Assembly (NCBI GenBank): GCA_903925685.1
Contig: CAIYGI010000100.1
Coordinates: forward strand, 1 to 32,812
Direction: 5' to 3'
Origin: an uncultured bacterium
Lineage (GTDB): Bacteria; Verrucomicrobiota; Kiritimatiellia; CAIKKV01; CAIYGI01
DNA: 32,812 nt
Below, one piece after another: positions 14,100 to 22,124 of the stretch. The notes beneath the pieces are model-generated. The model saw only the letters and a list, made by a program, of their open reading frames with translations. It was not told the origin of the DNA and made no database searches. A program made the position numbers and the translations under genes. Each line of letters begins with the position of its first letter. The first letter of the stretch is position 1.

Positions 14100-15725
14100 A
14101 TGAGCACGGACATTATTCAATGCGAACGCTTGCTGGCTGAGGTGGAGATTTCCGATCTGGATGGCTTCTGCCGCGATCATGCGGGCAGCGCCGCGCTTCC
14201 GGCGCTGGCCGCTTTCCTGCTCGACCGCTTCAGCGTGGCGCTGGAATGCGATCCCGACATCGTCGCGGGTTTTGCCGGCGACAGTTCGAATCTGCCCGGC
14301 GCGGCGCAGGCCGTCGCCCGTCCGGACAATCCGCGCGATTGCGCCGTGATCTTGCGCGCCTGCACCCAGGCGGGCATCCCGGTCACGTTGTCCGGCGGAA
14401 AATCCAATCTCACCGGCAGCGCCACCCCCGATGGCGGCGTGGTCCTGTCGCTGGTGCGGATGCTGAGCGCCGATGGAGCAGGGGGGGCGCCGGTGGCGGT
14501 TGACGCCGACGCCCGTACGGTGCGCGGCGCGGTCGGGATGATCGTCGAGGACTTGCGCAAGGAAGTGCTGCGCGTCACCGACGGCAAACTTTTCTATCCG
14601 GTCGATCCCACCAGCCGCGCGGATGCCAGCGTGGGCGGCACCGTGATCTGCAACGCCTCGGGCTTCGTTCCCGGACACGCGGGCGCCACGCGCGAATGGG
14701 TGCGCGCGATCGAGCTGGTCCTGCCGGACGGGGCCTTGATTTGCGCCGAACGCGGGCAATATGTCGCGCGCGACGGCCGGTTTGTGCTGGAAGATTACGG
14801 CGTCCGGCGCGAATGGCCGGTGCCGCGCTATCCGCGCCCGACCATTAAAAACGCCGGCGGCCCCTTTTCCGCGCTGGATGGAGTGATGGATTTCGTCGAT
14901 CTGATCGTCGGCAGCGAAGGACTGTTTGGCGCGCTGACCGGCTGCACCTTCGCTTTGCGCCAGAGTCCGGATGCCGTTCTGGATCTGTTTTTCTCGCTGC
15001 CCGAGGAGAAACTGGCGCTGGCCTTCTATCGTCAGGTCAGCAGGCACCTCAAGGGCGATCTGGGGTCGCTGGGCGCGCTGGAGTACTTTGGCGTCAACTG
15101 CCCGCGCTACATGAACCACCGCGACCGGCTGTTCCACGGCGACGACAAGGTGGGCATTTACCTGCAGGTTCCGCTTTACGGGCGCTCGCTGGAAGAGGCC
15201 GCCGAGGAGTGGATGGGCGTGATTCTCGAGAGCGGCTGCGGCGTCAAGGACGAGGCCGTCATGCTGCTGGACTCGGAGAGGAACTGGACCATGTTCATGG
15301 AGGCGCGCCATTCGCTGCCGGCCAACGCGCTGGAGGTGGTCAAACACCGCGGCGCCTTTACGATCATGACCGATACCGTGGTGCCGCCCGGCCGTTTCGA
15401 GGAATTCCTGAACTTCACCCACGGGATATTGGACGAGGCGAAGATGGAGTATCTGGCCTTCGGGCATCTGGGGGATTGTCACTTGCATTTCACCCTGCTG
15501 CCGCATCGCGAACAACTGGATCAGGGCGTGGCCCTGTATGACGCCATCGTGGCGAAATCCGCCGACCTGGGCGGCGTCTATTCCGGCGAGCACGGCACGG
15601 GCAAGCGCAAGCGCAAGGACTTTTTGCGCTGCTACGGTCCGGCGGCGGTCGAGGATGTCCGGCGTTGCAAGGCGGCGGTGGATCCCGGGTTCATGCTGAA
15701 TCGCGGCAATGTGATTGAAGTATGA
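14100..15725 (+). CDS. FAD-linked oxidase (GlcD/D-lactate dehydrogenase type)
   Basis: A 541-residue flavoprotein of the VAO/PCMH-fold family. The FAD-binding domain (about 50-260) includes VTLSGGKSNLTGSATPDGG and DPTSRADASVGGTVICNASGF. The C-terminal FAD-oxidase domain carries the metal-site-like GHLGDCHLHF and the family GEHGTGKRKRKDF. The family oxidises D-2-hydroxyacids (D-lactate, glycolate, D-2-hydroxyglutarate). Because the stop overlaps the ATG of a lactate-racemase-like gene, D-lactate is the most likely substrate; this is inferred from context. It starts 37 nt after the methyltransferase stop. Confidence 0.87.
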   Translation: MSTDIIQCERLLAEVEISDLDGFCRDHAGSAALPALAAFLLDRFSVALECDPDIVAGFAGDSSNLPGAAQAVARPDNPRDCAVILRACTQAGIPVTLSGGKSNLTGSATPDGGVVLSLVRMLSADGAGGAPVAVDADARTVRGAVGMIVEDLRKEVLRVTDGKLFYPVDPTSRADASVGGTVICNASGFVPGHAGATREWVRAIELVLPDGALICAERGQYVARDGRFVLEDYGVRREWPVPRYPRPTIKNAGGPFSALDGVMDFVDLIVGSEGLFGALTGCTFALRQSPDAVLDLFFSLPEEKLALAFYRQVSRHLKGDLGSLGALEYFGVNCPRYMNHRDRLFHGDDKVGIYLQVPLYGRSLEEAAEEWMGVILESGCGVKDEAVMLLDSERNWTMFMEARHSLPANALEVVKHRGAFTIMTDTVVPPGRFEEFLNFTHGILDEAKMEYLAFGHLGDCHLHFTLLPHREQLDQGVALYDAIVAKSADLGGVYSGEHGTGKRKRKDFLRCYGPAAVEDVRRCKAAVDPGFMLNRGNVIEV

Positions 15726-17077
15726 ACCGCAGGCATATCGAACTCGAATTCGGCCGCGCAACGCTGGCTTTTGACGCGCCGGCCGACGCCGATATTTTGC
15801 GCCTGCCGGAGGTGCGCGCCCTGGCCGATCCCTCCGGCGCCATCCGCGCGGCCCTGGCGTCGCCGCTCGGCACGCCGGCCTTCTCCGATATCGTGCGCGC
15901 CTGCCGGGTCCGGCATGCCGATCCCGCGGCCGTGATCGTGATCAGCGACAACACCCGCCCGGTGCCCTACCGCGGCGCGGAGGGGCTTCTGGAGCCCTTG
16001 CTGGAACTGCTGCGGTCCGGCGGATTCCGCCGCATCACGGTGCTGGTGGCCACCGGCACGCATCGCCTGATGACCACGGACGAATTGCGCGGCCTGTTGA
16101 CGCCGGCGGCCTTCCATGCCGGCGTGGAAATCGTCAATCACGACTGCCGCGACGATGCCTCGCTGCGCTGCATCGGCAACACGCGGCGCGGCACGGAGAT
16201 CTGGCTGAACCGCCGTTATCTGGACGCCGACCTGAAGATACTGACAGGACTCGTGGAACCGCATTTCATGGCCGGCGTCAGCGGCGGACCCAAGTCGGTC
16301 TGTCCCGGCCTGATCGGCGAAAAGGGCACCTATGTTTTCCACGGGGCGCGCATGATGGCGGACGCCCGCGCCGCCAGCCTGCAGTTGGAAAACAATCCCT
16401 GCCAGGAGGAGGCCATGGAGGTGGCGCGCAAGGCGGGCGTGGATTTTATCGTCAACGTCACGATCGGCCGCGATCGCCGGCTGACCGGTGTCTTTGCCGG
16501 GGCGCTGCAACCGGCGCACCGCGCCGCCGCGGCGCGGGTGATGACGGAATCTGTCATCCCGATCGCCGGCGCGTACGATGTGGTGGTGACGCATGCCGGG
16601 TTCGTGGGCATCAACCATTATCAGGCGGCCAAGGCCGCGGTCGAAGCCTCGCGCGCCGTCCGTTCCGGCGGGACCATGATTCTGGCGGCGAATCACACCG
16701 ATCACGACCCGGTGGGCGGACCGAATTACCGGCGTCTGCTGCCCATGCTGACGGAACTGGGGATTGACGAACTGGAGCGCCGGTTGCTGTCGCCGGACTG
16801 GACCTTCGTCCCCGAACAGTGGGAGTTGCAGATGTGGGGGCGCGCCCTGCGCAAACTGGGCCGTGCCGAACGGCTGGTGTACTGCAGCCCGCAACTGACC
16901 GGCGCGGCCTTTCGCGGACTGCCCGGCCGCGACGGCGGCGAGGGCCTGGCGGGCGGTGGCCCGGAATGCGAACTGGCCGCGGCCATGGTGCAACGGGCGT
17001 TGGACCGGGCCCTGGCGGAGCAGCCCGCCGCGCGCGTGGCGGTGCTGTTGGATGGTCCCTACGGGGTGCCCATGTGA
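15722..17077 (+). CDS. LarA-type nickel-dependent lactate racemase family protein
   Basis: A 451-residue LarA/DUF2088 family protein. LarA enzymes use a nickel-pincer nucleotide cofactor covalently attached to lysine to racemise 2-hydroxyacids. Candidate active-site residues keep the spacing known from Lactiplantibacillus LarA (His108, His174, Lys184, His200): H114 in TGTHR, H181 in VEPHFMAG, K191 in GGPKSVCPG and H207 in YVFHGAR. The ATG overlaps the preceding TGA, so expression is coupled with the D-lactate-type dehydrogenase; racemisation of L-lactate followed by oxidation is a coherent route. Family members also act on malate, phenyllactate and sugar acids. Cofactor genes larB, larC and larE are not in the window. 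Confidence 0.88.
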   Translation: MNRRHIELEFGRATLAFDAPADADILRLPEVRALADPSGAIRAALASPLGTPAFSDIVRACRVRHADPAAVIVISDNTRPVPYRGAEGLLEPLLELLRSGGFRRITVLVATGTHRLMTTDELRGLLTPAAFHAGVEIVNHDCRDDASLRCIGNTRRGTEIWLNRRYLDADLKILTGLVEPHFMAGVSGGPKSVCPGLIGEKGTYVFHGARMMADARAASLQLENNPCQEEAMEVARKAGVDFIVNVTIGRDRRLTGVFAGALQPAHRAAAARVMTESVIPIAGAYDVVVTHAGFVGINHYQAAKAAVEASRAVRSGGTMILAANHTDHDPVGGPNYRRLLPMLTELGIDELERRLLSPDWTFVPEQWELQMWGRALRKLGRAERLVYCSPQLTGAAFRGLPGRDGGEGLAGGGPECELAAAMVQRALDRALAEQPAARVAVLLDGPYGVPM

Positions 17078-17099
17078 CCGTACGAATGGCCCGCCGCGC

Positions 17100-18557
17100 C
17101 TACTTCCGCACTCCCGTGATGGCCGCGGCCAGGGCCTCTTCGAGCATGCTCTCGGGCACGTACTTGATGAATCCGTCCTTGACCAGCGTGGCCGTCAGCT
17201 CCCGCGCGGCTGTGATGTCCCGCTTGGCGGCGGCGTAGGCCTCGTCCCATGTGAGCTTGATCCGCGCAACGCCTTCTTTGACCGCCTGCATCGCCACGTC
17301 GGCGGACTCCACGGGGAAGATGTCGGCCTCGTCCATGGTGGGAACCATGTTGTCGGTCGTGATGCCACGCTTGACCGCGTAGTCCGCCAGCGAGTGGGCC
17401 GCGCGGATGGCCATGCCGTCGGTGATCTTCCGCGACCGCACGAGCAGGGCGCCCTTCAGGATGCCTGGGAACCCGATGGAGTTGTTCACCTGGTTGGGGA
17501 AGTCGCCGCGGCCGGTCGCCACGACGTAGGCTCCGGCCTCCTTGGCCGCGTAGGGGTAGATCTCCGGCACCGGGTTGGCGCAGGCGAAGACGATCGCCTG
17601 CTTGGCCATGCCGCGGATCCACTCGGGCTTGACCTGGTCGGGGCCCGGCTGGGAGAGGGCGATCAGCACGTCGGCGCCTTTGCAGGCGTCGTGGATCGAG
17701 CCGAACCGCTCCGGGTTCATCTGCTCGCAGAGCTCCCACTTGCGGTAGAACCGCGGGTCCTTCTTGATGTCCTCGCGTCCCTTGTGCAGCGACCCCTTCG
17801 TATCGAACATGACCATCTTCCGAGGGTCGGCGCCGTCGGCGATGATCAGCCGCGCGATGCTCGTGTTCGACGCGCCGGCCCCGAGCATGACGATCCGGAC
17901 CTTCGAAAGCTCCTTGTCCGCGAGCTTCACCGCGTTGATGACGCCGGCCAGGGTCACGCTGGCCGTGCCCTGGGCGTCGTCGTGCCACACGGGGATGTCG
18001 CACTCCTGGCGCAGGACGTCCAGCACCTTGTAGCAATTGGGCTGGGAGATGTCCTCGAGGTTCACCGCACCGAAACTGGGCTGGCACATCTTGACGAAGT
18101 CGATGATCTTGTCCGGGTCGTGCTCGCCCCTGGCGTTCCGCGAATCCATGCAGAGGGGCACCGCGTCGATGCCGCCCAGGTACTTCATCAGGAATGCCTT
18201 GCCTTCCATGACGCCCAGTCCTCCGGGGGGCGTGCAGTCGCCGTCGCCCAGGACGCGGGTCGAGTCGCTGACCACGGCCACCATGTTGCCGCGCGACGAC
18301 AAGCTGAAAGACAGCTCGTTATTGTCCCGGATCGACGTGGAAACGGTTGACACGCCCGGGGTGTACCAGACGTTGAACCAGTTGAATCCCGGCACGGGGG
18401 CGCGGGGGACCACCTGGATCTTGCCGCCGTAGAAGCTGTGGGCCAGCAGGGCCAGTTTCTTGTAAAAGGCCGTCTTGGCCTTGGCGATCTGGTCGGGGGT
18501 AAAGTCCTTCGGGAACGTGCTTTCAAGGTTGGACAGATCTGCCTTCAATTTGCTCAT
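17100..18557 (-). CDS. NAD(P)-dependent malic enzyme (malate dehydrogenase, decarboxylating)
   Basis: Converts malate to pyruvate and CO2. The N-terminal malic domain has VWYTPGVSTVS (63-73) and the metal/catalytic region AVNLEDI...PVWHDDAQGTA (165-199). The NAD-binding domain has VMLGAGASN (223-231) and FACANPVPEIYP. 485 residues is within the bacterial range. ATG 18555-18557 (MSKLKADL) is chosen; it has no SD (a run of Cs precedes it) and an upstream TTG is an alternative. It converges with larA, leaving about 22 nt. Pyruvate links it functionally to the lactate genes, though it is on the opposite strand. Confidence 0.93.
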   Translation of the reverse strand: MSKLKADLSNLESTFPKDFTPDQIAKAKTAFYKKLALLAHSFYGGKIQVVPRAPVPGFNWFNVWYTPGVSTVSTSIRDNNELSFSLSSRGNMVAVVSDSTRVLGDGDCTPPGGLGVMEGKAFLMKYLGGIDAVPLCMDSRNARGEHDPDKIIDFVKMCQPSFGAVNLEDISQPNCYKVLDVLRQECDIPVWHDDAQGTASVTLAGVINAVKLADKELSKVRIVMLGAGASNTSIARLIIADGADPRKMVMFDTKGSLHKGREDIKKDPRFYRKWELCEQMNPERFGSIHDACKGADVLIALSQPGPDQVKPEWIRGMAKQAIVFACANPVPEIYPYAAKEAGAYVVATGRGDFPNQVNNSIGFPGILKGALLVRSRKITDGMAIRAAHSLADYAVKRGITTDNMVPTMDEADIFPVESADVAMQAVKEGVARIKLTWDEAYAAAKRDITAARELTATLVKDGFIKYVPESMLEEALAAAITGVRK

Positions 18558-18619
18558 GGGGGGGGAGCCTGCCAAAAGTGCGGATAAACGTCAATATCGC
18601 CAAGCAACAACAAGCCGTA

Positions 18620-18648
18620 TTGACACAGCGTTTTTGCGGGACTACTTT
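18620..18648 (+). promoter_or_regulatory. Possible promoter of the small Lys-rich gene
   Basis: TTGACA (18620-18625), a 17-nt spacer, then TACTTT (18643-18648). The -10 is weak. It lies about 70 nt before the small-protein start. Confidence 0.4.
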
Positions 18649-18716
18649 GTTCCCATTGTAACGGTATGGCCGTTACCGACCGCGAAGCGGCGAAATCGGA
18701 CCGTAAGGAGCGCGCA

Positions 18717-18824
18717 ATGAAGGGACTGGAACGCAAAAAAGAGGACAAGAAGAAACCGACCATGACGCTGAAAGAAAAGCGGGCCGCGAAACTCGCCAAG
18801 AAGTCCGCCAGAAATTCCGTTTGA
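18717..18824 (+). CDS. Small Lys-rich conserved-type protein, 35 aa
   Basis: Too short for the ORF track. It starts MKGLERKKEDKKKP and continues TMTLKEKRAAKLAKK; nearly half the residues are Lys or Arg. AAGGAG lies 7 nt upstream of ATG 18717, a good SD that decides this start over the in-frame ATG at 18666. The pattern KK-x-KKPxxTLKEKRAAK is like a group of tiny uncharacterised proteins seen in many Gram-negative genomes (recalled, not searched). Function is unknown; the charge suggests nucleic-acid or ribosome contact. It is followed directly by the cobalamin riboswitch. Confidence 0.6.
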   Translation: MKGLERKKEDKKKPTMTLKEKRAAKLAKKSARNSV

Positions 18825-18879
18825 CAACGGACGCCGGAAGCCGCATTTTACGCGGCAGTTCTTTGGCAGATTATTAAAT

Positions 18880-19045
18880 TGAGCCGGGCGAAGAACGGAA
18901 GTCCGTTAAAATCGGACGCGGTCGCGCCGCTGTAACCGGATACGAAACCCCGAACGAACCACTCCATCCGCAGGGATGGGGGAAGGCGGGGCGGTAGGTT
19001 CGATGCCGGAAGCCAGAAGACGTTTTGCCCGGGTACTCATGGCCG
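18880..19045 (+). promoter_or_regulatory. Cobalamin (B12) riboswitch
   Basis: The aptamer core is clear: GAACGGAAGTCCGTTAAAAT, then CGCGGTCGCGCCGCTGTAACC, and the B12 box GAAGCCAGAAGACGT at 19009-19022. A CCATCC/GGATGG hairpin (18964-18979) forms a peripheral stem. Edges are approximate. It precedes btuB by about 200 nt and has a terminator in between, so coenzyme B12 should reduce btuB-tonB expression. Confidence 0.93.
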
Positions 19046-19107
19046 CCGGCTTGTGCCGGTGGAGCCCTCTTTCGCGGATGGAGAGCTTGAGGTGGATTGT
19101 GTCGCAC

Positions 19108-19144
19108 CCCTGGTTTTTTCATCGAGAAGAGACCAGGGTTTTTT
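19108..19144 (+). terminator. Rho-independent terminator of the riboswitch expression platform
   Basis: CCCTGGT (19108-19114) pairs with ACCAGGG (19132-19138), followed by TTTTTT (19139-19144). It lies between the B12 aptamer and the btuB start, suggesting transcriptional control. Confidence 0.75.
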
Positions 19145-19241
19145 GTTGCCGTTCTTTCTTCCCCGGTCTTTCCGTCCGCGTTTGGGCACTGCCAACGATG
19201 GTACGACCGCCCGGCCTCGACCGGGAGAAGGAACGCACGGA

Positions 19242-21173
19242 ATGAAGCTACAACGGAAGATACGTGTTAGGAACGCGGGATTGTGCCTGGCCGGTTTGAT
19301 GGCCGCCTGGATGGGGATTTCCCAGGCCACGGGGGCGGAATCGAACCCGGCGGCTGCAAGCAACAACCTGTCGCGCGCGAATACCAACCAGTCGGCGCCG
19401 ATCGTGGTCACCGCCACGCGCCTGTCGATGCCGATGAGCGATGTGGCCAGCGCGATCACCGTGGTGGAGCACGCGCAGATCGAGGAACACGAAAACCGCA
19501 ACGTGGCCGAGGTCTTGCGCGGGGTGCCGGGGCTGACCATAATGCAAAGCGGCGGACCGGGCGGCACGGTGTCGCCCTTCATTCGAGGCGCATTGCCGGA
19601 GCAGACGCTGGTGCTGTTCGACGGCGTCAAACTCAACGATCCGATCAATGTCGGACGCGGCGTCGATCTATCGCAGATCATGCTGACCGGCGTGGATCGC
19701 ATCGAGGTGCTGCGCGGACCGCAAAGTCCGCTCTACGGTTCCGATGCCATCGGCGGCGTAATCAACATCATCCCCGGCCGCGCGGAAGGGCCGGCCAAAC
19801 TGACCCTCCAGGCCGAGGCCGGGTCGTTCGATACCTTCGCCGAATCGGCGGGGGTCGCCGGCAGCGAACGCGACGTACACTATGCGGCGGGCGTTTCGCA
19901 ATTCGACACGGCGGGCATCTCGCGGGCCGACAAGGCCAACGGCAACAGCGAAGCGGACGGCGACCACACCACCACGCTCTACGGACGCCTGGGCTGGACG
20001 CCGCGCGACGAGTTCGCCCTCGATGCCAACGTGCGCTGGATCGACGGCAAGTACCAGTACGACGATTACGATTTTGCGACCGGCCTGCCGGTGGATGCCA
20101 CCAGTTGGGCCGACCAGCAGAACCTCCTGTCGCGCCTTCAGGGCCGTCTAAGTCTGATGGAAGGCTGGGATCAGCGTCTGGGTTTCAGCATCGCCGACAA
20201 TCATCGCGACGATCACACGATCCTGGGTTCGTCCACCTTCGACAGCCAGTGGCGTAAAATCGACTGGCAGCACGACATCGTGGCGGGGCCGTACAACACC
20301 ATGACCGCCGGGCTGGAATATCAGGACGAGCGCGGCCGTTCACGCTACGAGAGCGCGGGTTTGATCGACGAATTTGCCGAACAAAGCCAGCACACGACTT
20401 CGTTGTTCGCCCAGGATTGCGTCAAGGCGGGCGCCGCCGCCGCCGCCGCCGGAGTGCGCGTTGACGATACCTACGCTTTCGGGTCCGAGGCCACCTATCG
20501 CGTGGCGCCGCAATATACGGTCAGCAGCACGGATACCCGCTTCAAGGGCAGCTATGGAACGGGCTTCAAGACGCCCTCGCTCTTCCAGTTGTATTCGAGC
20601 TACGGCAACCGCGGCCTAAGCCCCGAACACAGCGCCGGTTGGGACGCAGGCGTCGAACAGGGCATCGCCGGCAAGTTCGCGACTGTCGGCGCAACCTGGT
20701 TCCACAACGACTTCCGCGATCTGATCGATTACGACTATCTGGCGAACCGCTACGACAATCTGGGGCATGCCAGTGCCTATGGGGTTGAAACCTTTGCCGA
20801 GATCCATCCATTCGAAATCTGGACCCTGCGCGCCACCTACACCTACACCGAAACGCGCGACGAGACGACCGACCTGCCGCTCCTGCGCCGGCCGAAGAAC
20901 CAGGCCGGGCTGGAGAGCACCTGCGCCTTCACGCCGCGGGCGCGCGGCACGCTCAACCTGGCCTACGTCGGCGCGCGTCGCGATCTAGTCGGCGCGGGCG
21001 ACATCACGATGCCGTCATACACGACCGTAAACCTGCGCGGCGAGTACGATCTTACCCGCTGGGTCACCCTCTTCGCGCGGGTCGAGAATCTGTTCGACGC
21101 CCATTACGAGGAAGTTTACGGTTACGGCAGCCCCGGCATCGCCGCCTATGGCGGCGTGCGGATGGTATTCTAA
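19242..21173 (+). CDS. btuB: TonB-dependent outer-membrane receptor, BtuB-like (cobalamin)
   Basis: Imports cobalamin or a corrinoid across the outer membrane. The signal peptide spans about 1-31 (NAGLCLAGLMAAWMGISQATGA), followed by a TonB box-like APIVVTATR (52-60). A plug domain follows (EVLRGVPGLTIMQSGGPGG, EVLRGPQSPLYGSDAIGGVINI), then a 22-strand-type barrel ending in the C-terminal GGVRMVF with terminal phenylalanine. 643 residues is close to BtuB. ATG 19242 is chosen because it begins the signal peptide and AGAAGGA lies upstream; the ORF-track start (19053) lies before the terminator. Specificity for B12 is inferred from the riboswitch. tonB follows after 8 nt. Confidence 0.92.
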   Translation: MKLQRKIRVRNAGLCLAGLMAAWMGISQATGAESNPAAASNNLSRANTNQSAPIVVTATRLSMPMSDVASAITVVEHAQIEEHENRNVAEVLRGVPGLTIMQSGGPGGTVSPFIRGALPEQTLVLFDGVKLNDPINVGRGVDLSQIMLTGVDRIEVLRGPQSPLYGSDAIGGVINIIPGRAEGPAKLTLQAEAGSFDTFAESAGVAGSERDVHYAAGVSQFDTAGISRADKANGNSEADGDHTTTLYGRLGWTPRDEFALDANVRWIDGKYQYDDYDFATGLPVDATSWADQQNLLSRLQGRLSLMEGWDQRLGFSIADNHRDDHTILGSSTFDSQWRKIDWQHDIVAGPYNTMTAGLEYQDERGRSRYESAGLIDEFAEQSQHTTSLFAQDCVKAGAAAAAAGVRVDDTYAFGSEATYRVAPQYTVSSTDTRFKGSYGTGFKTPSLFQLYSSYGNRGLSPEHSAGWDAGVEQGIAGKFATVGATWFHNDFRDLIDYDYLANRYDNLGHASAYGVETFAEIHPFEIWTLRATYTYTETRDETTDLPLLRRPKNQAGLESTCAFTPRARGTLNLAYVGARRDLVGAGDITMPSYTTVNLRGEYDLTRWVTLFARVENLFDAHYEEVYGYGSPGIAAYGGVRMVF

Positions 21174-21181
21174 TAGCTTTA

Positions 21182-21976
21182 ATGCAACGCAGGCGACAAA
21201 TCGAAATGGCGGCCGGTTTGGCCCTGGCGCTGCACGCCAGCGCCGCGGTCACAACCATAGGGTATGCCCGTTTCTGGACGCGCCATTCGATGACCGCGCC
21301 CGAGGTTGCGCCGCTAACGATGGAATGGCTGGCGGTGGCGCCGGACGTGCCTGACAAGGCGGGGGCGCAGGCGATCGCCGCCGCGCGCCCGCAAGCTGTA
21401 GCGCCGCCGCCTCCCGCTCCCGTGAAGCAAGCGGCGCCGGTAGCGGTTCCGCCGCCGCCGGCAGTTGTAGCGTCCGACAAGTCCGACAAGTCGGACAAGT
21501 CGGACAAGTCGGACATGTCGGACATGTCAGACAAGTCCGACATTCCATCAAGCGAACCCACGCCTTTTCCGGAAAAGGCCATGGCAACCGCATTCCCGGC
21601 TGGGGCAGGGGCAGTGCCGGATGCAGTCGCGGAGCCTCCTTCAACCGCCAGTGGCTCCCTGCCGACGGCCACGCCTGGTACAGAGGTCCATGGTTCTGCC
21701 GCTCATGGGCCGTATCCCGTGGCGCTGGCCGATATTCGTCCGCGCTATCCGCGTTCCGCGCGCTTGCAGGGCAAGGAGGGGCGGGTGGTGGTGTGGGCGG
21801 TGATTGATGAGACCGGACATTCCGAGCGCCTGGAAGTGCGTGAGTCGAGCGGGCAGCCGGCGCTTGACGATGCGGCGTTGGACGCCGTGCATCGCGCGCG
21901 TTTCCGCCCCGCCACGCGCGATGGCATACCGGTGGCGGGCGAAATCCGCCTGCCCTTCGAGTTTCGCCTGAAGTAA
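21182..21976 (+). CDS. tonB: TonB-family energy transducer with a Ser-Asp-Lys repeat in its linker
   Basis: Couples the inner-membrane proton gradient to the receptor. A TM anchor (about 9-26, MAAGLALALHASAAVTTIG) is followed by a Pro-rich segment (PPPPAPV, VPPPPAVVA). About 23 residues of SDKSDK-type repeat come next, encoded by the 9-bp array. A variable linker leads to the TonB C-terminal domain (about 175-264; RPRYPRSARLQGKEGRVVVWAVID, RARFRPATRDGIPV). The linker of TonB must span the periplasm, so a tandem repeat here changes its length and charge. There is no SD; the 8-nt gap from btuB suggests coupling. ExbB/ExbD are not in the window. Confidence 0.88.
   Translation: MQRRRQIEMAAGLALALHASAAVTTIGYARFWTRHSMTAPEVAPLTMEWLAVAPDVPDKAGAQAIAAARPQAVAPPPPAPVKQAAPVAVPPPPAVVASDKSDKSDKSDKSDMSDMSDKSDIPSSEPTPFPEKAMATAFPAGAGAVPDAVAEPPSTASGSLPTATPGTEVHGSAAHGPYPVALADIRPRYPRSARLQGKEGRVVVWAVIDETGHSERLEVRESSGQPALDDAALDAVHRARFRPATRDGIPVAGEIRLPFEFRLK
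21473..21541 (+). repeat. In-frame 9-bp repeat array in the tonB linker
   Basis: Seven full nonamers plus six bases: TCCGACAAG (x2), TCGGACAAG (x2), TCGGACATG (x2), TCAGACAAG and TCCGAC. Encodes (SDK)4(SDM)2SDKSD. The third base of the Ser codon varies, while Asp is always GAC. It ends GACATTCC, as in array 1 of the four-helix-bundle gene. Confidence 0.92.
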
Positions 21977-21994
21977 CGAAAGCGCACTCGGTCA

Positions 21995-22023
21995 TTGACG
22001 CGAGGGGCGGCTTTCGGTACTAA
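21995..22023 (+). promoter_or_regulatory. Possible promoter for tRNA-Met
   Basis: TTGACG (21995-22000), a 17-nt gap and TACTAA (22018-22023), 24 nt before the tRNA 5' end. The -10 match is modest. Confidence 0.35.
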
Positions 22024-22046
22024 GTATTGGCTTTAGGCCATTCCTT

Positions 22047-22122
22047 GGCGGCGTAGCTCAGTTGGCAGAGCAGAGGAATCATAATCCTCGTGTCCGGGGT
22101 TCAAATCCCTGCGCCGCCACCA
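22047..22122 (+). tRNA. tRNA-Met (CAU)
   Basis: A complete 76-nt cloverleaf: acceptor GGCGGCG/CGCCGCC, D-loop AGCTCAGTTGGCAGAGC, anticodon arm GAGGA-ATCATAA-TCCTC with CAT, T-loop TTCAAAT, and an encoded CCA. The elongator Met type is favoured; the CAU anticodon could also belong to a lysidine-modified tRNA-Ile2, and lack of the initiator C1-A72 mismatch argues against fMet. The 3' end is 3 nt from the stop of the convergent oxidoreductase gene. Confidence 0.93.
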
Positions 22123-22124
22123 TT

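Noticed and set aside
14031-15761. 576-residue minus-strand frame opposite the FAD oxidase
   Set aside because: No recognisable domain; the plus-strand frame has full FAD-oxidase motifs.
16956-18350. 464-residue plus-strand frame opposite malic enzyme
   Set aside because: Antisense shadow of a well-supported enzyme gene.
18836-18860. GCCGC/GCGGC hairpin as a terminator of the small Lys-rich gene
   Set aside because: Only 5 bp and followed by a mixed AGTTCTTT rather than a T-run.
21977-22020. CGAAAGC/GCTTTCG pair as a tonB terminator
   Set aside because: The loop is over 20 nt and no T-run follows.
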